Positions 16,360-24,568 of a DNA stretch of 37,165 bases are shown one piece after another. The translations under genes were made by a program, and so were the position numbers. The notes under the pieces were generated by a model. That model saw only the letters and a program-made list of their open reading frames with translations, was not told the origin of the DNA and ran no database searches. Each line of letters opens with the position of its first letter. The first letter of the stretch is position 1. Origin of the DNA: Frankia sp. AgB1.9 (GTDB lineage: Bacteria > Actinomycetota > Actinomycetes > Frankiales > Frankiaceae); assembly GCF_016786355.1 (NCBI RefSeq), contig NZ_JADWYX010000093.1:1-37165 (forward strand), written 5' to 3'.

Positions 16360-17574
16360 TCAGCTCGCGGGCGGCCAGGAGATGACGATCTTGCCGTGTT
16401 TGGTCAGGGCGACGGCGGATGTCTCGGGGTCTGGGGGGCGGTTGGTGCCGGTGGGCCAGTAGGTGTAGGTGGGGTGGTGGGTGTGGCGGGTGGTGTCGTC
16501 CCAGCGGTGGATCTCGGCGGTGAGGGCGGCGGTGGCTTGGGGGCTGTTGGGGTGGGCGCCGAGCCGGTATCCGCCGTCGGAGGGTTCGGCGATGAGGTAG
16601 GCGTGGGACCAGAGGCCCGCGGCGCCGAAGGGTTGCCATTCGCGGGTGCCGGGTCCGAAGAGCGGGGACAGGAGGCGGAAGGAGGGCAGCCAGCAGGCGA
16701 GCCAGAGGTAGAGCTCGGCGAAGGCGTGCCGGTCGGGTCGTATGACGTTGGTCCAGACGATGGTCTCGTCGTCGTCGGCGGCGGCCGGGCTGGCGGGGCC
16801 CCACGGCTCGGGTTCCGGGTAGGGGGCGAGGGTGAGGTCGCCGCCGTGTTCGGCGAGCACGACGACCCGCCCGCCGGGGCCGGTGTCGGTGTGGGAGGGC
16901 AGCAGGTCGGGGAGGGTGACGCTGGTGCTGGTCAGGTGGTCGCCGTCGCGGATGAACGCGACCGTGGCGGTCACCGGACCGAGCTGGAGTGGCAGGACGA
17001 GCCGGCCGTCGGCGGCGAGTTGCTCCAGCCAGGCCGGCGGGATGCTTCGGGCCAGTTCGGTCACGAGGATGACATCCGCGGCGTGGCCGAGCGCGGGCAG
17101 GGTGTCGTGGCGGTCGGCGTGTAGGAGGGTGACCTGGTCGTCGTAGCCGGTCGCGGCCAGTAGGCGGTGGGCCTGGTCGAGGGCGTGGGTGTTGGTGTCG
17201 ATGCTGAGGACGTGGCCGCCGGGTCCGACGATCTCGGCGAGGAGTGCGGCGTTCAACCCGTCGGTGCCGATCTCGGCCACGGTCATTCCGGGGTGGAGTT
17301 GTGCTTGTTCGATCCGGCGGGCGGCCACGGACGCCGACGGCGGCGAGGCCAGGGCGAGCGGGGCTCTGGCGTCGGTGAGCGTCACCGGCCGGTACGGCGC
17401 GTAGGCGGCCTCCAGCGAGGTCCCGGCGGGGAGGAACAGGTGGCGGGGCACGGTCAGGAACGCCCGCTCGACTGCCGGGGTGGTGATCGTTCCGGCGGTG
17501 ATGAGGGTGTTGACCATCGCGTCGCGTAGCCGCGACGCCGCCTGCGGGGGCGCCGTGGTGTTCGTTTGGGACAT
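16360..17574 (-). CDS. FxLD-system methyltransferase, PCMT-like (404 aa)
   Basis: ATG at 17574, last gene of the operon. The first 220 residues are a protein-L-isoaspartate-methyltransferase-like domain: VERAFLTVPRHLFLP, then TVAEIGTDGLNAALLAEIVG (SAM motif I), HVLSIDTNTHAL (acidic residue for the ribose), and DVILVTELARSIPPAWLEQL. The C-terminal 180 residues (WTNVIRPDRHAFAELYLWLA, WSHAYLIAEP, GKIVISWPP) are the extension typical of the methyltransferase named for the FxLD lanthipeptide system. By family, it methylates an Asp/isoAsp or other site in the modified lanthipeptide. A precursor of this class lies at 26315-26470, supporting the call. Confidence 0.88.
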   Translation of the reverse strand: MSQTNTTAPPQAASRLRDAMVNTLITAGTITTPAVERAFLTVPRHLFLPAGTSLEAAYAPYRPVTLTDARAPLALASPPSASVAARRIEQAQLHPGMTVAEIGTDGLNAALLAEIVGPGGHVLSIDTNTHALDQAHRLLAATGYDDQVTLLHADRHDTLPALGHAADVILVTELARSIPPAWLEQLAADGRLVLPLQLGPVTATVAFIRDGDHLTSTSVTLPDLLPSHTDTGPGGRVVVLAEHGGDLTLAPYPEPEPWGPASPAAADDDETIVWTNVIRPDRHAFAELYLWLACWLPSFRLLSPLFGPGTREWQPFGAAGLWSHAYLIAEPSDGGYRLGAHPNSPQATAALTAEIHRWDDTTRHTHHPTYTYWPTGTNRPPDPETSAVALTKHGKIVISWPPAS

Positions 17575-17636
17575 CGGGGGTTCTCACTGTCAGAAGGGCC
17601 TGCTCGCGGGCTACCGGCCGGGGATCGCGGCGGCGG

Positions 17637-18563
17637 TCAGCATCGGTCGTAGGCGTCGTTCGCGGCACGGGCGAGGACGGCTTGGGCGGTGGCGGATAGG
17701 CCGAGGCGTGACCAGTGGGCGCGGATGAGGGCGACCAGGACGTCGGACAGGTCGCCGGTGAGCAGCCCAGCGGTGGCGGCGGCGGCGAGTTGGGTGCCGG
17801 CGGTCGCGGCGGCCTGCGCCCAGCGGCCCTCGATCGCGGTGTGCAGGTGCCGGTCGCTCAGTAGCCGGTGGTGCAGGTCCGCGCCGAGCTGGTGGATGCC
17901 GTCCGGTTCGGCCGCGCGGCGCGGCGCCAGCCTGACGCAGACCTGCGCGTAGAGCCCGCCGCGGGCGTGCGGGCTGAGGCCGGCCGCGGTGAGCAGGACG
18001 TCCAGGACGGCGATAGACAGGTCGCGGCGGTCCAGCGGCGGGTGCGGGCGGCGGGCGTAGGCGAGCAGGCTATGGCTTTCGGCGACGAACAGGTCGTAGG
18101 CGATCGTGGTGCCGCTCAGCCCGCCGAACGGCCGTAGGTCCGGTTCGTGGACCTGCGGCTGGGTCGCCGCGACGGGCCGTCCCCGTCCGAGGTCGTGCAG
18201 GAAGGTCCCGAGGGCGGCGGGGTCGGGGTGGCGTAGGTGGACCCGCCAGTCGCCCTCGCGGCGGGCGTACCACCAGTCCACCGGCTCGGCGCCAAGGTGC
18301 AGGGTGTCCAGGACCGGGCCCACGATGGCGGCCATCGTCTGCTCGGCGCGCCGCTGATCGGCGAACATCAGCCGGGTGGTGTACCAGCGGAACGCCGCCT
18401 GGGTCAGCGCCGCTGTCCCGGCCTCGTGATACGCCGCCAGCGCCGCGCGGACCACCTCCTGCGTCAGGCCGTGCAGCTCCGCCACGTCAGAGACCGGGCC
18501 GCCGGCGAGCACGGCCTGCACCGCGTCCACGAGCTGCTCCGGCGTCGCCGCCAACAAGTCCAC
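17637..18563 (-). CDS. Thiopeptide-type bacteriocin biosynthesis (SpaB_C-like) protein, 308 aa
   Basis: GTG at 18563 is chosen because AAGGGGGGAG lies 6-8 bases upstream; the longer frame to 18611 would place that site inside the protein. An N-terminal helical extension (LLAATPEQLVDAVQAVLAGG) precedes the SpaB_C domain: FRWYTTRLMFADQRRAEQ, VDWWYARREGDWRVHLRHPD, HEPDLRPFGGLSGTTIAYDL, FVAESHSLLAYAR. In split class I dehydratases this domain removes glutamate from glutamylated Ser/Thr to leave dehydro-residues. It needs a separate LanB glutamylation domain, which is not in the window. Second of two such proteins in the operon. Confidence 0.86.
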   Translation of the reverse strand: MDLLAATPEQLVDAVQAVLAGGPVSDVAELHGLTQEVVRAALAAYHEAGTAALTQAAFRWYTTRLMFADQRRAEQTMAAIVGPVLDTLHLGAEPVDWWYARREGDWRVHLRHPDPAALGTFLHDLGRGRPVAATQPQVHEPDLRPFGGLSGTTIAYDLFVAESHSLLAYARRPHPPLDRRDLSIAVLDVLLTAAGLSPHARGGLYAQVCVRLAPRRAAEPDGIHQLGADLHHRLLSDRHLHTAIEGRWAQAAATAGTQLAAAATAGLLTGDLSDVLVALIRAHWSRLGLSATAQAVLARAANDAYDRC

Positions 18564-18617
18564 GCGCACAGCTCCCCCCTTCATCAGGTACCAGCAGGAC
18601 GTCGAGACCACGGCGGC

Positions 18618-19445
18618 TCAGGGTTTGGCGCCGACCGCTGCCCAGCAGGACACGTCCGCGTCGGTGAGGGGACCCTCGCTGTGGCCATCGGGCTGCTCGG
18701 GAACGTCGCTCCCCACACCGGGGCGCCACCGGTGCGCGACGACAACCCCGGGGTCGACTAGTTCGAGGCCGTCGAAGAAGGAGGCGACCTCGTCGCGGCT
18801 GCGTGTCTGGGCGGGGATGCCGAGGGCGCGGTAGATCTTGGCGGCCTGGTCGGCCTGGGCGCGGGCGAAGTCGGCGGTCGCATGCGTGATCGTCAGGTAG
18901 CTGCCCGGCGGGAGCGCGTCCAGCAGGGTCGCGACGATGCCGTGCGGGTCGGTGTCATCGGGCAGGAAATGCAGGACCGCGATCAGCGACAGGCCGACTG
19001 GACGAGTCAGGTCCAACGTGTCCCGGACCTCGTCCGAGTCGAGGATCCGGCCGGGGTCCAGGAGGTTCGCGTCCAGGTAGGCGGTCGCACCCTCGGGATG
19101 ACTGGTCAGCAGGGCACGGGCATGCGCCAAAACGATCGGATCGTTGTCCACGTAAAGGACCCGCGCCCGCGGCGTGATCTGCTGGGCGACCTCATGAAGA
19201 TTAGGCGAGGTCGGAATACCCGTGCCGATGTCCAGAAACTGGTCCACGCCCGCCTCGGCCGCGAGGAACCGGATAGCGCGCCGTAGGAAAGCCCTGTTCG
19301 AGCGGGCGACCGTCCGTGCCTGCGGGAAAGTCTCCAGTACCAGCTTCCCGGCCGCGCGATCAGGCGGAAAGTTGTCCTTGCCATCCAGGTACCAGTCGTA
19401 CATCCGCGCGGAATGCGGCACATCCGTCCGCAGATCAACAGTCAT
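18618..19445 (-). CDS. DUF574/Methyltransf_19 SAM-dependent methyltransferase (275 aa)
   Basis: ATG at 19445 overlaps the upstream stop by 4 bases. The hallmark SARMYDWYLDGKDNFPPDR is at residues 12-30. FLDIGTGIPTSPNLHEVAQ is SAM motif I, and RVLYVDNDPIVLAHARALL is motif II with the acidic residue. VGLSLIAVLHFLPDDTDPHG and RDEVASFFDGLELVDPG complete the family pattern. This family is greatly expanded in Streptomyces and Frankia and often sits beside XRE regulators; its substrates are unknown. It lies in the lanthipeptide operon, with 54 bases to the SpaB_C gene. Whether it acts on the peptide is open. Confidence 0.9.
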   Translation of the reverse strand: MTVDLRTDVPHSARMYDWYLDGKDNFPPDRAAGKLVLETFPQARTVARSNRAFLRRAIRFLAAEAGVDQFLDIGTGIPTSPNLHEVAQQITPRARVLYVDNDPIVLAHARALLTSHPEGATAYLDANLLDPGRILDSDEVRDTLDLTRPVGLSLIAVLHFLPDDTDPHGIVATLLDALPPGSYLTITHATADFARAQADQAAKIYRALGIPAQTRSRDEVASFFDGLELVDPGVVVAHRWRPGVGSDVPEQPDGHSEGPLTDADVSCWAAVGAKP

Positions 19446-20101
19446 CGTGTCCGCTTTCCGTTTCCTGTGTCAGACGTTGTCAGCGCGGCGGCGCGTAGAG
19501 GGGGTCCTGCGGTCATGTCCGTCGGTGGTGTGGCGTCGAGGTCGCCCGCCTGGCGGGGGTGGTTCTCGGCGGTGAGGATCTGCCAGACGACCCGGTCGCT
19601 GCTCCCCCCGGGAGCGGTCAGCACAACCTCGTGGCGCACCACGTTCAGGCCCCCGCGGGTAGGCGGCTCGGTCCCGCAAACGACCGTCGCGGACAGCGAC
19701 GTCTGGGACGGGCGGGTCAGCAGGTCCCCGACCGCGATCGCGAGCGCCGCCCGCGACGGCGACCCGTTCACCGGGAAAACGACCACGTGACGGACGTGGG
19801 GAAGCTGGCACATCGCCAGCGCTGCCGGCCACAGACCTCCTGAGGTCACCGCCCGGAACTCCACACCCGCACCGTCCCGAACATGGCGCGCGACCGGCCC
19901 GCTGCGCCCACCGCCCCCCAGGCCCGGCTGGCGGCGGATCAACAACCCCGCCGTCCCTACCGGTAGGCGCAGCCACGGCACCCGCACCTCAACATCGACC
20001 GCGTCCTCGCCACCCAGCCGCACGGACCTGGCCACCCGGGCCTCCACCCCAGGACCCCCACCCCGGGACGCCGGCGGTCTAGAGGCGGGCGACGACGCCA
20101 T
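19442..20101 (-). CDS. Conserved hypothetical protein, beta-rich (219 aa)
   Basis: ATG at 20101 lies 23 bases inside the end of the upstream methyltransferase gene, and the stop overlaps the next ATG by 4 bases, which supports it as a real gene. Residues about 20-190 are coherent and strand-rich (VEVRVPWLRLPVGTAGLLI, VRHVVVFPVNGSPSRAALA, TSLSATVVCGTEPP, LNVVRHEVVLTAPGG, RVVWQILTAENHP). The N- and C-terminal ends are Pro/Gly/Arg- and Thr-rich. No signal peptide or TM helix. I do not recognise a family; a binding or immunity role in the operon is conceivable but unsupported. Confidence 0.65.
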   Translation of the reverse strand: MASSPASRPPASRGGGPGVEARVARSVRLGGEDAVDVEVRVPWLRLPVGTAGLLIRRQPGLGGGGRSGPVARHVRDGAGVEFRAVTSGGLWPAALAMCQLPHVRHVVVFPVNGSPSRAALAIAVGDLLTRPSQTSLSATVVCGTEPPTRGGLNVVRHEVVLTAPGGSSDRVVWQILTAENHPRQAGDLDATPPTDMTAGPPLRAAALTTSDTGNGKRTR

Positions 20102-20924
20102 AGCAACTCACCGCCCCATCGGCCGGCAGGTCGTCCAGGTCGGTGGGGTCGGGGTTCCAGCGCTGGCAGGACACCAACCCCGGGCCCAGAACCTCCAGAC
20201 CGGCAACGAACCGGGCGACCTGCTCACGGCTGCGGGCCCGGAGCGGAATGTCGGCGGCCTTGTAGACCGCGACCAGCCCGGCCACGGCCTCGGGCGCGTA
20301 GTCGGCGGTCAGATGGTCGAGCAGCAACGCGCTGCCCGCCGGCAACCCCGCCAGCAGCTGCGCGACGATCCCGTACGGATCCTCGCCGTCAGACACAAAC
20401 GGCAGGACCCCGCTGAGGCTGAGTACGACCGGCTCGCCCTCGTCAAAACACGCCAGCGCGAGGATCTTCGCGGGGTCGCGCAGGTCCGCGTCCACAATCT
20501 CGACACACCCCCGCGGGCCAGAGGCCAGCAACGCGCGGGCGTGCAGCAGCACCAGCGGGTCGCGGTCGACGTAGACGACCCTCGCTGCCGGGACAACACC
20601 CTGGGCGACCTCATGCAGATCAGGACTGGCCGGAAGGCCGACCCCTACATCGAGGAACCGCCGAAACCCCGCACCGGCCAAAAAGGCCACGGCGCGACAC
20701 AGGAACGCACGACGCGCCCGCGCCGCCAACCACAGATCCGAAAACACCGACAACGCACTTGTACCGACTTCCCGGTCGACCGGGAAGTTATCTTTCCCGC
20801 CCAGGAAATAGTTCTCGATCCGCGCCGACTGTGCCCGCTTAAAATCCACCAGCGCCGACACCGACGGGGATTCAACACGCTGCCACGGGAGCCGGCTTCC
20901 GGAGACGACCAAGGACTGTGTCAT
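20079..20924 (-). CDS. DUF574/Methyltransf_19 SAM-dependent methyltransferase (281 aa)
   Basis: The ATG at 20924 overlaps the stop of the small membrane gene (ATGA); the longer frame to 21221 only reads that gene out of frame. Family signature: SARIENYFLGGKDNFPVDRE at about 35-53, FLDVGVGLPASPDLHEVAQG (motif I), RVVYVDRDPLVLLHARALLA (motif II), VVLSLSGVLPFVSDGEDPYG and REQVARFVAGLEVLGPGL. A paralogue of the 18618-19445 protein with the same layout, but clearly diverged, so not a recent duplicate. No Shine-Dalgarno sequence is seen; translation is likely coupled. Confidence 0.9.
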   Translation of the reverse strand: MTQSLVVSGSRLPWQRVESPSVSALVDFKRAQSARIENYFLGGKDNFPVDREVGTSALSVFSDLWLAARARRAFLCRAVAFLAGAGFRRFLDVGVGLPASPDLHEVAQGVVPAARVVYVDRDPLVLLHARALLASGPRGCVEIVDADLRDPAKILALACFDEGEPVVLSLSGVLPFVSDGEDPYGIVAQLLAGLPAGSALLLDHLTADYAPEAVAGLVAVYKAADIPLRARSREQVARFVAGLEVLGPGLVSCQRWNPDPTDLDDLPADGAVSCYGVVARL

Positions 20925-21205
20925 GACGCCGCGCCCGTGAGGACTCGTCGGCGTGTGCGTGGGCGTGGGGGCTGGGTGCGCCACCAGTCCCACACCGCCC
21001 ACGCCCCCACCAGCGCGTGCAACACCTCCGCGCCGGGCACGCCGAGGCGGGCGCTGAGCAACGCCAACAGGGCGCTCGTCGTCGCGGCGCCGGCCGCCCA
21101 GCGACGCCGCACCGACCAGGAGGCACCTACGGTCGCGGCGACCTTCCAGCCGGCGACGACGACGCAGCCGGCACCCGCCGCCAGCAGGACCAGTGACACC
21201 GTCAC
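20921..21205 (-). CDS. Small membrane protein (94 aa)
   Basis: GTG at 21205 overlaps the stop of the ATPase gene (GTGA), and its own stop overlaps the next ATG (ATGA), so both ends support translation. Residues 3-24 are a hydrophobic helix (SLVLLAAGAGCVVVAGWKVA). After a basic turn (SVRRRWAAG), a second hydrophobic stretch runs from about 40 to 75 (TTSALLALLSARLG, VLHALVGAWAVWDWW). It ends in a basic tail. Two-helix hairpin topology is likely. Function unknown. Confidence 0.7.
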   Translation of the reverse strand: MTVSLVLLAAGAGCVVVAGWKVAATVGASWSVRRRWAAGAATTSALLALLSARLGVPGAEVLHALVGAWAVWDWWRTQPPRPRTRRRVLTGAAS

Positions 21206-22086
21206 CGCGCACCGCCCTCAACCGGGCTGGGAGCTAACCCAGAGACGGTGGGAAACGTGTGTACGCGCAGGGCCTCCAGGAACCGACCCAGCGACTCCGC
21301 ATCCTCGCCCACCAGCGGTGGGGCATCGGGCGTGGCCGGGCTGCGTCTCGGCAGCAGACCCAGCCCACGATCGCTCTCCCCGGGTGAACGGTCGTGGTCG
21401 AAGGAGGCCCAGACGACCTTGCCCGCGCCGCCCTTGGTCGCGTAGACGCCCCAGTCCGCGACGGCGGCCACCAGGTGCAGCCCGTGGCCGCCCTCCGCGA
21501 GCTCCTCCGTCGGGCGAAGGGTCGGCAGACCAGGCGCGACATCGAAGACCTCGATGAACAGCCGCTGGGCTGTCTCGGTCAGCCGCAGGCCGATGAACCG
21601 CAGGAATCGGTCGTTCGGGTCGAGGCCCGGGGCGGTCGCGGCGTTGACCGCGTTGCAGGTCAACTCGCTGGCGACCAGCCGCGCGTCATCCACCAGCGAC
21701 TCCAGCCGCCACTCGACCAGGGTGGCCGCGACCTGCGCGCGAGCGATACCAGGCGCGGTCGCCGTCGTGGACATCCACCGCTCCACCGACCGGCCCGCCG
21801 GCCGACCGGCCTTGGCCATCGACGGCGAGGGCGGACCATCAGCGGCCGGGCCCGTGCTGACGTGGGCGGTGGCTCGGTCGGTCTGGCGAGGTGGGGGGCT
21901 GGCCTCCTCGCCTACCTCGGCGGCCCGGACGATGCCCCTGTCGGCCTTGTCGGCGGCCTGGGTCGCAGGGTTCGTGAGTTGCCTGATCCGGATGTGTAGG
22001 GGGAGGCCGGGCGGCCGGGGGCGCTGTATCAGGGGGAACCGGCCGAGGGTGCTGGTGGGGGTGGGGTGGGCGTCGCTATGGTTCAT
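21202..22086 (-). CDS. HATPase_c_2 (anti-sigma/RsbW-type) ATP-binding protein (294 aa)
   Basis: ATG at 22086 overlaps the upstream stop and has AAGGA about 8 bases before it. The first 100 residues are Pro/Arg-rich and poorly ordered. The GHKL ATPase domain follows: ARAQVAATLVEWRLESLVDD, N-box VASELTCNAVNAA, LFIEVFDVAPGLP, G-box EGGHGLHLVAAVADWGV and KVVWASFDHD. The C-terminal 70 residues are an extra tail. In actinomycetes such stand-alone ATPases act as anti-sigma or regulatory kinases and are often next to DUF574 and XRE genes. Its place inside a peptide biosynthesis operon is unusual and may provide regulation. Confidence 0.88.
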   Translation of the reverse strand: MNHSDAHPTPTSTLGRFPLIQRPRPPGLPLHIRIRQLTNPATQAADKADRGIVRAAEVGEEASPPPRQTDRATAHVSTGPAADGPPSPSMAKAGRPAGRSVERWMSTTATAPGIARAQVAATLVEWRLESLVDDARLVASELTCNAVNAATAPGLDPNDRFLRFIGLRLTETAQRLFIEVFDVAPGLPTLRPTEELAEGGHGLHLVAAVADWGVYATKGGAGKVVWASFDHDRSPGESDRGLGLLPRRSPATPDAPPLVGEDAESLGRFLEALRVHTFPTVSGLAPSPVEGGAR

Positions 22087-22919
22087 GGCCGTGTCCTTTC
22101 GCGGGGAGGCTGGCTCGCGGGATCGGGTCCGAACACGGCGGACGTGGCGGTGCGCGCGAGGACGCCCTGGGTCGCGTAGGGCAGGCCGTGGCGGTTCCAG
22201 GTGAACAGGACGTGGTGGGCGACGACGGCGCGCAGGCCGCGGTGGAGTGTTCCTGCGGCGGCGAGGGTGGCCAGGTGGCGTCCGGCGGTGCTGTGCGCGG
22301 CGATCCAGGCGGCGGCGAACGCCAGCGGGCCGCCGTGGTGGCTCAGGTGGTCCGGATCGGCGGCCAGGAACATTTCCACCTCTGCCTGCCCGGGGTGGGT
22401 GCAGCCTGGGACCGGGTCGGGGAGTTTGCGGTGCTCGGCGACCCGCGCCCAGACGTCTCCTTGCTCGTACCAGTCCAGTCCGGCGGCACGTAGCAGTGCG
22501 GTGCAGACGAGGAAGGCGAGTTCCCGGCGATGTCCGCCGGCTGGACTCGGCGGGTCGGCGAGCTGGGCGAGCAGATGTCGGCTGTCGGAATGGAACAGCC
22601 GGTGTGCGGTGACAGTCGCCGCCCCGCCTCCGAACACATGGGTCTCGGGTTCGTAGACGACCTCGGCGATGCCCTCGATGGCCCGCGTGGTCGCGAACAT
22701 CTCGAGTTGCTGGCGAAGAAACGTGGTCGCGGCGGTCGGGTCGGCGGCCGAGTAGCGAATACGCCAGTAGGGCGCCTTACGGATGAAGAACCAGGCGTCG
22801 AGGCGGCCGTCGTCTTCGGCGGCGGTCAACAGCGGTCCCAGGTGGGCCACGGCGGTGAGTTCAGCGCAGCTCCAGTCGGGGAACGCGACGTTGAGCTGAC
22901 GCCAAGGATCGGAATGCAT
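22083..22919 (-). CDS. Thiopeptide-type bacteriocin biosynthesis (SpaB_C-like) protein, 278 aa
   Basis: ATG at 22919, with AGGA about 14 bases upstream. The domain covers the whole protein: WRQLNVAFPDWSCAELTAVA, HLGPLLTAAEDDGRLDAWFF, IRKAPYWRIRYSAADPTAA, VYEPETHVFGGGAATVTAHRLFH (read in two parts), SDSRHLLAQL, and HHVLFTWNRHGL near the end. These are the conserved blocks of the glutamate-elimination domain of split LanB enzymes. It is complete and more typical than the paralogue at 17637-18563. With no glutamylation-domain partner in the window, its activity would depend on a gene elsewhere. Confidence 0.9.
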   Translation of the reverse strand: MHSDPWRQLNVAFPDWSCAELTAVAHLGPLLTAAEDDGRLDAWFFIRKAPYWRIRYSAADPTAATTFLRQQLEMFATTRAIEGIAEVVYEPETHVFGGGAATVTAHRLFHSDSRHLLAQLADPPSPAGGHRRELAFLVCTALLRAAGLDWYEQGDVWARVAEHRKLPDPVPGCTHPGQAEVEMFLAADPDHLSHHGGPLAFAAAWIAAHSTAGRHLATLAAAGTLHRGLRAVVAHHVLFTWNRHGLPYATQGVLARTATSAVFGPDPASQPPRERTRP

Positions 22920-22935
22920 GCCGGTCGGTGTCCTG

Positions 22936-23255
22936 TCAGGCGAGGAGGAAGGCCGCGCCCCAGCCGGAGACTGGGACAGCGCCTGTACCGACGGTGTGCA
23001 GGGCCAGAGCAGCCCCCGCGGCGCCGTCGAGAAGTTCGGGGTCGGGTGTGCCCTGGGCTAGCTGCGTGGTCAGCCGGGCGGTCAGGGCGGGAAGTTCGGC
23101 GGCGATCTGCCCGCTGCGGGCGTCGGTGGCCATCCGCCACGCGGCTTGCAGGAGTCCGGCCGTGCCGTGGCAGAGCCCGATCTCGGACAGCAGGTCGAGT
23201 TGGGCCGATCGTGCAGCGCCGCAACGCGGCACAGCCCGTCGCCGGAGTCGGTCAT
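22936..23255 (-). pseudogene. Truncated LanC-like lanthionine cyclase remnant
   Basis: The readable part (GTG at 23232 to the stop at 22936) is only the last ~90 residues of a LanC. It has LDLLSEIGLCHGTAGLLQAA with the Cys-His pair that ligates zinc, then LLDGAAGAALALHTVG and the typical end SGWGAAFLLA. Intact LanC is about 400 aa; the WCYG motif with the third zinc ligand is absent. The LanC frame is closed by an in-frame TGA 16 codons before this GTG. An ATG at 23255 with a good ribosome-binding site (GAGGG, 8 bases away) is out of frame with the remnant. This fits an internal deletion joining the original start to the C-terminal part. Almost certainly inactive. Confidence 0.8.
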
Positions 23256-23325
23256 GGCTGATTCCCTCTGCGTGCGTTCACGCGACGGACGTGCCGCCGC
23301 GCCGACGGGTCGAACAGGGCTATGC

Positions 23326-23348
23326 GCTCCGGGCCAGAGGCCCGGAGC
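23326..23348. terminator. Perfect 10-bp hairpin upstream of the lanthipeptide operon
   Basis: GCTCCGGGCC-AGA-GGCCCGGAGC is a perfect 10-bp stem with a 3-base loop, about 70 bases 5' of the lanC-remnant ATG on the minus strand. It could be an intrinsic terminator for transcription entering from either side, or an attenuator of the operon. No U-tract on either side. Confidence 0.45.
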
Positions 23349-23755
23349 ATTGAGATGGCCCTGAACGGCGGACGGCCGGTTGTACTCGTCTTGTTAGCTG
23401 GTCTTCATCCCGCGCAGGCGCGATGGGAGCGCTACCTCTCGTCCACCTAGCGCGGTCGAGCTTCATGCGGGCTACATGGACTGGGTGGTGGTACTGGTTT
23501 GAGAATGACCTCAACCCGCGAGGGTGGGTGACACAGCTTGTGGTAGTGCGGTCCGACAGCCGATCGCAGCCCGTCCGCTTAAGTTGTTACAACACCCGAA
23601 GTAGAACGTGGGCGCCGCGAGGTCTTCCGGATCTTCCATCGAAACCGGCCATCGTCACTAGGCGTGGTCACATGCCCCGCGCCGCCTTTGGCGACGGGAG
23701 GCCGCGTTCTCGCGTAATCTGACAGGAGGAGACGACTAGAACAGGGGTCCGCCGT
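23349..23755. other. Intergenic region between the lanthipeptide remnant and the low-GC islet
   Basis: No convincing gene; frames of 64-99 codons lack protein-like features. Composition becomes visibly less GC-rich from about 23,380 rightwards. It contains the small palindrome GTTGTTACAAC (23583-23593) and AGGAGGAG at about 23,724, which is too far (about 24 bases) from the ATG at 23756 to be an ordinary ribosome-binding site. Confidence 0.5.
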
Positions 23756-24568
23756 ATGGGCGATGTTGATCGTTACCTCGAATCCAACCGGAGTCTATGG
23801 GACGAGTGGGCAGAACTTCACGCCCGAAGCGACTGGTATGATCTTGACTCTGTGCGCAGGGGGGTCGACAAGCTGCGCCCTTACGAGGTGGACGAGGTGG
23901 GTGATGTCAGCGGTTTGACAATGCTGCATCTTCAGTGCCAGATCGGCGCCGATTCAGTCTCTTGGGCAAGGCGTGGCGCGAAGGTCACGGGTGTCGACTT
24001 CTCGTCGCGGGCGGTAGGAATTGCAAATGCCTTGGCGAAGGAACTCGGAGTTGACGCGACCTTCGTGTGCTCAGACGTGATGAGGCTTCCTGAAACGCTG
24101 GCTGGCACCTGGGACGTCGTCTATACGTCAAGGGGAGTTCTTGGCTGGCTGCCTGACCTGGCCGGATGGGCGCGGATCATCGAGGCCTACTTGAATCCAG
24201 GCGGTTTCGTCTACTTGACGGATATTCATCCCATCGCCAAGACGCTGGACGATACGTCTGTCGAGTTGAGAGTGAGTCGACCATACTGGCCAAGGCCCGC
24301 GCCAGTCACTTACAGAGTCGAGGGCAGCTACGCCGATCCCAATGCAAAAATCGAATCTTCCGTTAAGTATCTATGGACGCACAGCACGGGAGAAATCATT
24401 ACGGCCATGGCTCAAGCCGGATTGATCATCGAGTTCTTTCATGAGTTCAGCTGGCTCGACCGACCGTGGCCTTTTCTTCGTCAACGTTCCGGACGCGAGT
24501 TCGTCCTGCCCGACGACATTGAGGCGGAATTGCCCCTCTTCTTCTCGCTTCGAGCACGGAAGAAGTAG
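23756..24568 (+). CDS. Class I SAM-dependent methyltransferase (270 aa), islet gene
   Basis: ATG at 23756 with AGGGG about 11 bases upstream. Residues 50-105 form the SAM-binding core: LTMLHLQCQIGADSVSWARR (motif I), AKVTGVDFSSRAVGIANALA (motif II) and DATFVCSDVMRLPE. VVYTSRGVLGWLPDLAGWAR and PGGFVYLTDIHPIAKTLDD are motif III-like. The C-terminal part is Trp/Phe-rich (SWLDRPWPFLRQ). Substrate unknown. The codons use many more A/T third bases than flanking genes, which suggests later acquisition. Its stop abuts the stop of the convergent XRE gene with no bases between them. Confidence 0.88.
   Translation: MGDVDRYLESNRSLWDEWAELHARSDWYDLDSVRRGVDKLRPYEVDEVGDVSGLTMLHLQCQIGADSVSWARRGAKVTGVDFSSRAVGIANALAKELGVDATFVCSDVMRLPETLAGTWDVVYTSRGVLGWLPDLAGWARIIEAYLNPGGFVYLTDIHPIAKTLDDTSVELRVSRPYWPRPAPVTYRVEGSYADPNAKIESSVKYLWTHSTGEIITAMAQAGLIIEFFHEFSWLDRPWPFLRQRSGREFVLPDDIEAELPLFFSLRARKK

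Noticed and set aside
15938..17668. A 576-codon minus-strand open frame across the FxLD methyltransferase region
   Set aside because: It is an Arg/Pro/His-rich offset reading of the 16360-17574 gene, which has clear family motifs in another frame.
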